A stretch of 57,457 nt of DNA from Brachionus plicatilis (lineage: Eukaryota; Rotifera; Eurotatoria; Ploima; Brachionidae), in NCBI GenBank assembly GCA_010279815.1, contig QEOQ01000433.1, positions 310,845 to 368,301 on the forward strand, read 5' to 3'. This document shows, piece by piece, positions 23,701 to 32,700 of this stretch. The notes beneath the pieces are model-generated. The model made no database searches. It worked only from the letters and a program-made list of their open reading frames with translations, and had not been told where the DNA came from. A program made the position numbers and the translations under genes. Numbering within the stretch: the first letter of the stretch is position 1; every line of letters begins with the position of its first letter.

Positions 23701-26700
23701 GTGTGCCGAAATTAAAAGAATTCGATTATTGCTCCTTTGGCCAAATGTGTCTTAGTCCAATGTTTTGTTCAATTAAATTTGATTGTAGATGTCCTGGATA
23801 CTTTTATTTTGAAAATACAACGTCTTCATGCAATAATAAATTGATGGTTAATGCCAAATGCAATAAAGACCACCAATGTAGACAAGACTTAGGTCTAACC
23901 TGTAAAAATGGCAGATGCCTATGTTCATCTTTTAAATACACCTGGTCTTCAAGAAATCTCAAATGCAAGTTAACTTATCAGAAATCAATATGTACTGCTG
24001 ATTCAGACTGCAATAATTCAGAAAATTTAGTATGTCAACTGGAAAATCCAGACAGCCAATTCTATCGCACTTGTGGTTGTATAAAAGAAGAAAATAATGA
24101 AAATTATTGGGATGGATCAAAATGTGTGCAATCAAAAACATATCGATCTGACTGCTTATCAAATGACCATTGTAAAATATTGACTGAAAATACTTTTTGT
24201 TCAATGCATTTAAATAAATGTGAGTGTCCAAATTTACACTTTTGGAATGGTTATAAGTGCATGCCGAAAAAAACTTACCTTGATACATGCTTAGACTCGT
24301 ATGAATGTAAGGAATCTCAATTATTATTCTGTAATGGAACAAAATGTAATTTTATTTTTTTTTACAATTAACAACCTGTAATTTCATATATGGGTTAATT
24401 TTTAAATCTTTATTTATTATCCTTAGTGAATGATTTATTAAAGCATTATTAAAATAGCCAATGCACCTTAAGGAGGGCAATTAGTCAATTTAAAAAGCAA
24501 ATTATATAAATAAAATAGATATTAGATATTATGGGTTAATTTTAATATCTGTTTTGCTTTCTGTAGGATAGCTTCATTTTACATGTTAAAATAATCAATT
24601 TTATTAATCACCAAATTCTTAATCAAACAAATTTTTCTGTTAATATTTTATTTCACTAAAAGAGCAGAAGGAGTTTTTTACAAAATAATATAAATAGAAA
24701 TATAAAGTTTCAGTGCCTATCCTGAGCCAAATGCTTGTATTTTAATTTAACAAACAAGGTGATGCAACGTCATCAAACAACATTTGTTGAATACATGAGA
24801 TCACGACATCACAGATAAAAAAGCCAATACATCATATAAAAAGGAATTGATAAATTATCAAAAAAAAATTACCTTCAAAATTCAGAACTTAATATTTTTA
24901 AAAAATTTAAAATGCCTGCTTTTAGCCTTAATTCACACGTTTTAGCTTATATTCAATAAAATTCAATTACTATTTCTCTTGAAACTTTTAACCATTCATC
25001 AAAAGGAATGCTTTTTAGATAGCCAACACATTTTTAAAGAGCAATTAGATGTAATTGAATTGGCAATTTATATAGTAAATTTTATAAATAAAGGCAATGT
25101 GAAATTTTAGTACAAAAATTACAGTACAAAAAGTAAAAACGCTATAATTTATTTTCTAATTGTGCAAAAATAGTTCTATTAAAAGTACAATATTGTACAA
25201 ATTTGTAAAAAAGATTTCCAAGCTCTGCAAAAACTCTGCAATTTATTGCATAGTCTAATCAAGTATTTTTTAATGGTGTGCATTTAAAGAAAATTGCAGA
25301 GTTTTTGCAGAGCCTGGAATTTGGTTGCAAAAAATTTGTACAATATTGTATTTTTTATAGATCCATTTTTGCACAAATAAAAAATAAATTATAGCGTTTT
25401 TACTTTTTGTACTGTAATTTTTGTACTAAAATTTCACATTGCCTAAATAAAAACTTTTTAATTAGCAATATTTTTGAATACTTATCGAAGCAAAAAAAAG
25501 CTTTTTAATTTCTACAGGACTGCTATGATTTTCTGTTTTTCCTAATTTTACGTGAAATTACGTAAATTCACAAAAAAAATAATCGGTAAATTTACCCGAT
25601 TTTACTAGAATTAATGTAAAATCAAAACCAAAATACAAAACACAAAACATATTATTAAAAAAATTTAATTCAGTATTTTTTTGGTCTCCCGCAATCACTA
25701 TTAGCTTTTTGAGGACTTGCGTTAATTTTTCTTGACCTTTCTCCCTTTTTTGGAAGCTGTTGCTTCTGTTGAAGTTGCAGCCTTAGTTGGAGCTGTTGCT
25801 GCACTATTAAGAGGTGTAAATGTATATAAGTTCAATGGAGCGTTTGAATTTCGTTGTATTAATGGCAAGGCTTTTTTATGTCTCCTTTTTTTGAATTTTT
25901 TTGAATTTCACGCTTATTTAACAGCACCTTCTTTGTTCAAGCAAGAATTTCTTCTTTCTTTTGCTCTCCATGTTTGATCTTATATTAAGCTATTTTTATA
26001 AAGATATTGTTTTTAAATAGCAATAATGAGTTCGTAAAAAATTAGACCCAACAGGATTTTCAGGAGAGTTAAAATAAAATAGAATAGAAAAATTAATAGT
26101 GTTGGGCGGCGGTAAAAGACAGGTCCTAAACGACCGGTCTTTTTAAACGGTCTGAAAAAGACCGGTCTTTCGGTCCGTCCGTCTGATGAGGACTGGTCTG
26201 AATTGTAGCAGTCTAGCAAATAGACTGCTACAGTTTAACCGGTTCTTTAAGAGAAAATTAATTTTTTAAATTTTTGTTGTTTTGGATATCTGGTAGAATT
26301 TAGAAAAAATATATGTTTTATTAAATATTTGTGTAATTAATATATTTTCATAATATTTGCTAAGACTACATAATTTAAGATAGTGTGATAAACCAGTTAA
26401 AAAAATTTTTTTCTTTTAATATATTTATTCAAAAAATTAATTAGTTTTCTTCACTAAACAATGATTCATTGTCATATAGGAATATTATATATTCGACTCT
26501 TTCAGGTGAAATTTTATTCCTACGATCTCACACTTGATAGCCAGTTAATGAAAAAAGATGTTCTGACGGTGAACTAGAGGCCGCAGCTACTCCATAAACC
26601 AAAAAAATTCATATAAGATCGGACATTTAGCACTATTTTTTTCCAAAACTCAAAACATTCCATAGAGTTAAAAAAAAATTAAATTTATATAATTATTTAT

Positions 26701-29700
26701 AAAATATTTTTTAATAAAATAATTAATAATAATTCTCAAAATAGAATTAAATATTTGTGGTCAGACGGACGACCGATCACCAACACTAAAAATTAAATCA
26801 AATATAAAATCAACTTATTTTTCCATGGTTCATTAATACCTCTAGTTTGCTTTTTCTTCTCTGCTTGTTAAAGTAAGGTCATTTAAGTATGATACCGAGT
26901 TCTGGCTAAACCAGGCGGAAAATTGCGATAAAAGTGTTATATGAAGCACATCATCGTTGAGTCACTGGTTATTGACCCTCTTAATCGGTTGTGATCAGCT
27001 GATTGGGATGACATGATTCAGCGTGTTTTGTTAATGGTGTCAGCTTGATCTCCTGGTTACATCACATAACTGAATAATTCTTCGATGCTGATTCAAATAA
27101 GGGGACGGTAAATTACTTAGTTATTTAAAACCTAATTTTTTATCCATCAAGATGGCCAATTTGAATTGTACTTTAGACCTAATCGATAGAATATTTTATA
27201 ATTTGATCTGGCATAACATAAATTATTCTCATTTATGGTTAATCAACAGGCCAGTGCCCTTATCTTTAAGACTGATTAACACTTCATTTTTTCAAATTTT
27301 TGCTGAAATTCTAAAAAAATAACAAATTCTAAAATTAATGTTACCTGTCAGGTTAGATGTTGAAAACTTCAGCAATTTATGTTTTTTTTACCATCATTTA
27401 AATTAGGAAAAATATTAAGCCGTCATATCAATAATTAGATTGTCATATGAAAATAAATAAAGATCGTCATATAAAAATTAAACGGGGTCCGGGTTTAGGG
27501 ATTCGGGTATGCTGTAGATTAGAGAACTACTATTTAAAATTATAATTAATAATTAAACTTTTAATGAATTAAAATCGTTAATTTAATTATCCATATGACG
27601 ATTTTATTTATTTTTATATGACAATCTAATTATTGATATGACGGGTTAATATGCATCCTTTAAATTATAGCTGTTTTTTAGACTATGTTTCAATTTTATT
27701 GAGTCATTTTATATTTGTTTTAATTTTATTTAAGGTTGAATTATTATAAACAGACATTTAAATGAAAAGGTAATCATTCTTTCAAATATGTTGAAACGAA
27801 TAAAGACCATACTTTTCTAAAAAGTTGTTAATTTCATTAAAGTTATTTGCTTTAAACTTAAAATTTAAAGGATAGAGACATAATAACTTTTAGCTAACTT
27901 ATTAACAGCTTCCTTTAAAAATAACATAAAAGAGTAGAGCAATAATCAATGTACGGGAAAATAAAGGTCTAAAAGCTTTTAAAAAACTGAACTTTAAATG
28001 ATGTTGGAAGATGGAAAAGTCTACTGATACAGATAGAAAAAGTCTTTTATTTACTGTAATTGATATGCTACCAGCCAGTCTTATAAAATTAAGATCTTGA
28101 TCAATTAAAAAGCCCAAAAAACAAATTTCCTTAGCAAAAATTGTATCAATACTGCCAATTTTAATCTTTTCCGGATAGATTGTCCTTTTCTTAGAAAAAA
28201 TCATGGAAAATGTTTCAGACTAGTTTATACAGTGCTGCTACGATACCTTGAATTCACCATATTTTAAGTAAATTATGGTAAATTTACGATATTTTAACAC
28301 TTCAAATTTTTCGTATGATTACGATAATTATCGTTAATTACCGATAATTATTGTAAAATTTAAGTGAAAAAAAATTTTTTTGAATTTTTTAAAAAGGAGA
28401 AAAATAAAAATTCGATTGAATTTTTTGACGAAATTTTCCGTAAATTTCGATAAATTTATGTAAAAAAAGGTGAAAAATGGTTAGAATTGAATAAAGGAAA
28501 AATGGATTTTTTATTATTATATTCTATTTTTTTTAACAAATTTTGAAAATTAATTTTTCAATATTATTTACAAAACAGATTTTATTTTCTAGCGTTTATT
28601 GCTTTTAAGTTGTTTGCTGCCTTGTCCCAAGCTTCTTTGAATGTGTTTCATTTTTTCACCGAATTTTACAATAATTATCGGTAATTTACGATAATTATCG
28701 TTATTATACGAAAAATACCTTTTTTTAGATTACCATATTTTGCGGTAAATATGGTAAAATATCGTGAATTTACCATAATTTACGTAAAATGTGGTGAATT
28801 CAAGGTATCGTAGCAGCACTGTATCTATCAAAAAATAAATTGAAATACTATTAACTTTAATTCGACTTTTTTACTGAAATTTTGTTAGTACATTTAACAC
28901 CAGAAAGCCCGTCGGGTCTTTCTGACCATTTTTGTCAATTCTAAAGGCTGTAACTTTTTTTTAATTTTTTTATTTGACTTAATTCTTTCGAGACCCAAAT
29001 ACTACAATACTGATTTGTTCCTATGGTTTTACCAAAATTTATGCGAATTTACCAAAATTTTAGTAAATTTACGGGAATTGCGGTAATTTTAAGTAAAATC
29101 GCAAAAAGGAAAAAAAGTAAATTTACCGGAATTCCCGTAAATTTACCAGAATTTAACGGATTTTAGGTAAAATTTCGTAAAAACGAAAAGAGCCAAAAAA
29201 ATCGAAATTTTTGCAATATTTTCACATTTTTTAGTTTTTTTAAAATTAATAAAAAATTTTAAATAAAAAAAAAAGTATTTTTTTACGCAAATTTTCGTAA
29301 ATTTTTATTGATTTTTGTGAAAAATAGCATAAATTTAAAATTACAATTACAATTTTAATTACCTAATTTATTAAAGTTAATATTTTAAAAAGCCAAAAAC
29401 TTTAATTTAAATTTCAACCTTTTTCAGATGATTTATATATTTACTACATTTTTCAACTGTTAGTGATTTTTCAAATTCTCTTATAGCCAATGCTGCATCA
29501 GCTATGGTAAACACAATTTTTTCTCTAGCAAATTCTTTCATTTCGTTCCACAGCATTTCAATAGGGTTCAAATTAGGTAATTACTAAATACGATTACGAA
29601 ATTGTAATTGAGAAAAATGGCGACTGGTCAAATCACTAAAATATATGTATCTAATAATTTCAATATTAAAAAAACTTGATTTAAATTGTTCTTTTTTTTT

Positions 29701-32700
29701 ACCTTTTTTTTTTACCTTTTATTTACTGTTTTTCTCTAAAATCAATAAAAATCAATAAAAATTTACGAAAATTTGCGTAAAAAAATACTTTTTTTTTTTA
29801 TTTAAAATTTTTTATTAATTTTAAAAAAACTAAAAAATGTGAAAATATTGCAAAAATTTCGATTTTTTTGGCTCTTTTCGTTTTTACGAAATTTTACCTA
29901 AAATCCGTTAAATTCTGGTAAATTTACGGGAATTCCGGTAAATTTACTGTTTTTCAATTTTGCGATATTACGTAATTCCCGTAAATTTACTAAAATTTTG
30001 GTAAATTCGCGTAAATTTTGGTAAAACCATAGGAAAAAATCAGTACTGTACATAAAAATGAATAAATAAATTATTTCTAAAAAAAAAATTTCAATTTCCC
30101 GCATAAAAAAAAAATATTACTTAAAAGACCCACAGGTCTTTCTGACCCGACTTATAGATTGTCTTGTAAAAAATTAAAAGAAAAATTTCTTTTACTTATA
30201 TATGTTCTAATTACACTAAAATAAGTTTGTAAACATAAGATTTAATTATTCAAAGATGCAGATTAGGATATCTGCTCAAAAAGCCCTTGAGTTTCTAAGG
30301 AAGGCTCATGATACCCAGTCATCGACTTCAGGCCAGAATGATGATGATTTCGCTGATGTTGACGATTCCGAAGATGATTCAGATAATGAATTTGAAGTTT
30401 GTTCTGATGGTTATGATGATTTTGAAAATGATGATGATGATGATGAGGTTGAAAGACACATTGATGAATCAATAGAATCTGTTATTCAAAATTCAATTCA
30501 AAACGATTTCGATTCAAATCTTGACAAGTCAAGTTCGAAGTGGAGTTATTTGGACTGTTTTTAAAAATACTGAGGAGACTAAGATTGGATTCGTAAGATT
30601 TTAAAATCAATAACAGTGATAGAAAAAAATACCGGGTTAGATTGTGCAATGAGAACAAGTCCAAATTTACTTGTAATGATTGCAGAAAAACGACTTGTGG
30701 GACATGTTTACATGAGATGGTTGTAAGAGCAATGTGTAAGAGATGTCATGATTCAAAATCTAAGTAGTTTTTTTATGTTTTTGAATAAAATGACAAGAAT
30801 TTAAACATTTAATCTTGACTTTTAAAAAACGGGTCAGAAAGACCCGACGGACTTTTCAGGTATAAAAGAAATCGGGCTTTCTAGTTTTAAGTTTAAAATT
30901 TTAACCTTAAAATCGCCTCGCCTGCAACAGGTTTATAAGCGCTGCTTATTCTAGAGTGTGCTGTTTTTTTTCCCATGACCTGGCTTGTTCTTCCATTGAC
31001 ATCTTTAATCCTCGCTTTTTTTTTAAATCCAAACGCAACCATAAAAAAAATAAGGCAACACATGGCTGATTCCTGCATGCAAGGTCCAGAAAATGGGGGA
31101 CATGGGCAATGGAAAATGGGGTCAGGGGCAATTATTGCTATGGAAATGGGCTTCTTTACATAATGGCATTTTTCGGTTGTTCTAAAATATGTCTAAAGCA
31201 AATCTCACTGATTGACTCAGCTTTAAGTGCTTCATACGGCGGTGTCTTGCGAGTAAACTTTTCACCCCAATAATTATAAGAAGTTATTTTAATTTTAATG
31301 GCGTGCGCTATTAAATAAATAAAAAGAGAGAGAGGGAGAGAAAAATAAGAAAAGCTTTCTTCTCGACTTCTTTATTCTCTCATCCAAACTAATCAAAAAA
31401 CAAAATATATATATGGAGATCCAGCAAGGCTCCAGAAGACCGGGGTCTGCTGGAGGGGATGTTACATTATATTACTAAGTCACTATTTTTTAGTTAAGTT
31501 TTGACTTTGACTTAAATAAAATAAATCCTAAATTAAGCTAAAATATTAAAATAATAAAGACTTAAATTTTTTTTCACATAATTGATTATCTTTTCTTGGA
31601 AAAAAAACGAGGTCTAGTAGACTCGGTGAAATTTGTTGTCTCACAAAAAAAACTAAATATGGTACTTAAACTTAAACAATTTTTTTTTTTATAATATGTT
31701 AAATGATCTTTTAAAGGTAGATTTTTTTACTTAAATATTTCAATCAAAAATAATTTGTAAACAATTTGTATTTTGTATTTTTTTAGACTTTTAACTAAAC
31801 ATTTCTCTTTTAACTATGAGGCTTTAAACCAGAGTTGTTTTTAAGTCACAAGTCTTAAGTCAAGTCAAGTCTAAGTTTAAGTCAAAACTTAACTTAAATT
31901 TTTGTGACTTAGACTTTAAACTAATAAATAATAATAATAATAATAAGAAAAATATTTTAATAGGAAATTTTTGAAAAATTGCTTGGCATATTATTGACAA
32001 AAATTTAGAAGATTTTTTATTTAAGGTGTTTGTGATGAGACAAAATATTTTGATTCAGATATTTGCTTAGCCAGAGTAACAGAATTTGAACAATGTTTTT
32101 CAACAGATATGTGTTTAAAAGATATGGTTTGTAATGATACACGCTGTGTCTGCAGTGATAATTATTACTATTCAGATAAATGTGTGCCTCAAAAACTTCT
32201 TAACCAAAAATGTGAAAAAGACTTTGAATGTTGGTCTGAAAAGGGCTTAGTTTGTGATTCAAACATATGCACTTGTGAATTATCTTACACATGGTCTATT
32301 ACTTTATCCAAATGTTTGCTTACCTATGGAAAAAAAGGTTGTAACAATAACAATGAGTGTAACCAAGATGAAAAGTTGATATGCGTTGACGAGAATTTAA
32401 ATCAAGAGAATGAATCTCAATTACATTTGTGCAATTGCAGTAGAAATTCAAACCCCGAGCAATATTGGAATGGGTCACAGTGCATTGAAGCAAAAGAATT
32501 TAATTTTCCTTGTACATTTGACTTTGAATGTAGAACTAGAACTCAAAAAACTCATTGCATTAACTCATCTTGTGTTTGCTTCGATTTTTCAAGGTAATTA
32601 AAAGTTAAAAAAATTTTTTTTTAAGAAATATTACTCCAATTCATTTATTTATATTGAAATCTAGTTTCTGCTAAATTTGCAGAGTTTAGCAGACCTTGAT

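Larger units (their letters stand above)
28894..30890 (+). mobile_element. Internally deleted piggyBac element
   Basis: TTAA lies at 28894-28897 and 30887-30890. The left end continues CACCAGAAAGCCCGTCGGGT and the right end (reverse complement) AACTAGAAAGCCCG, with a second GTCCGTCGGGTCTTTCTGAC block further in. TTAA target and this kind of terminus fit piggyBac. The interior keeps an acidic N-terminal transposase part and a C-terminal Cys-rich part but lacks the catalytic domain, and a mariner element (29005-30048) is nested inside. Confidence 0.85.

Noticed and set aside
25715..25980. Ala/Thr/Lys-rich tail on the minus strand and the hydrophobic 81-codon frame opposite it
   Set aside because: Composition-driven, no start, no domain and no repeat boundary; left as spacer.
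30263..30472. His-rich minus-strand frame
   Set aside because: It is the antisense of the Asp-rich (GAT repeat) N-terminus of the piggyBac transposase.
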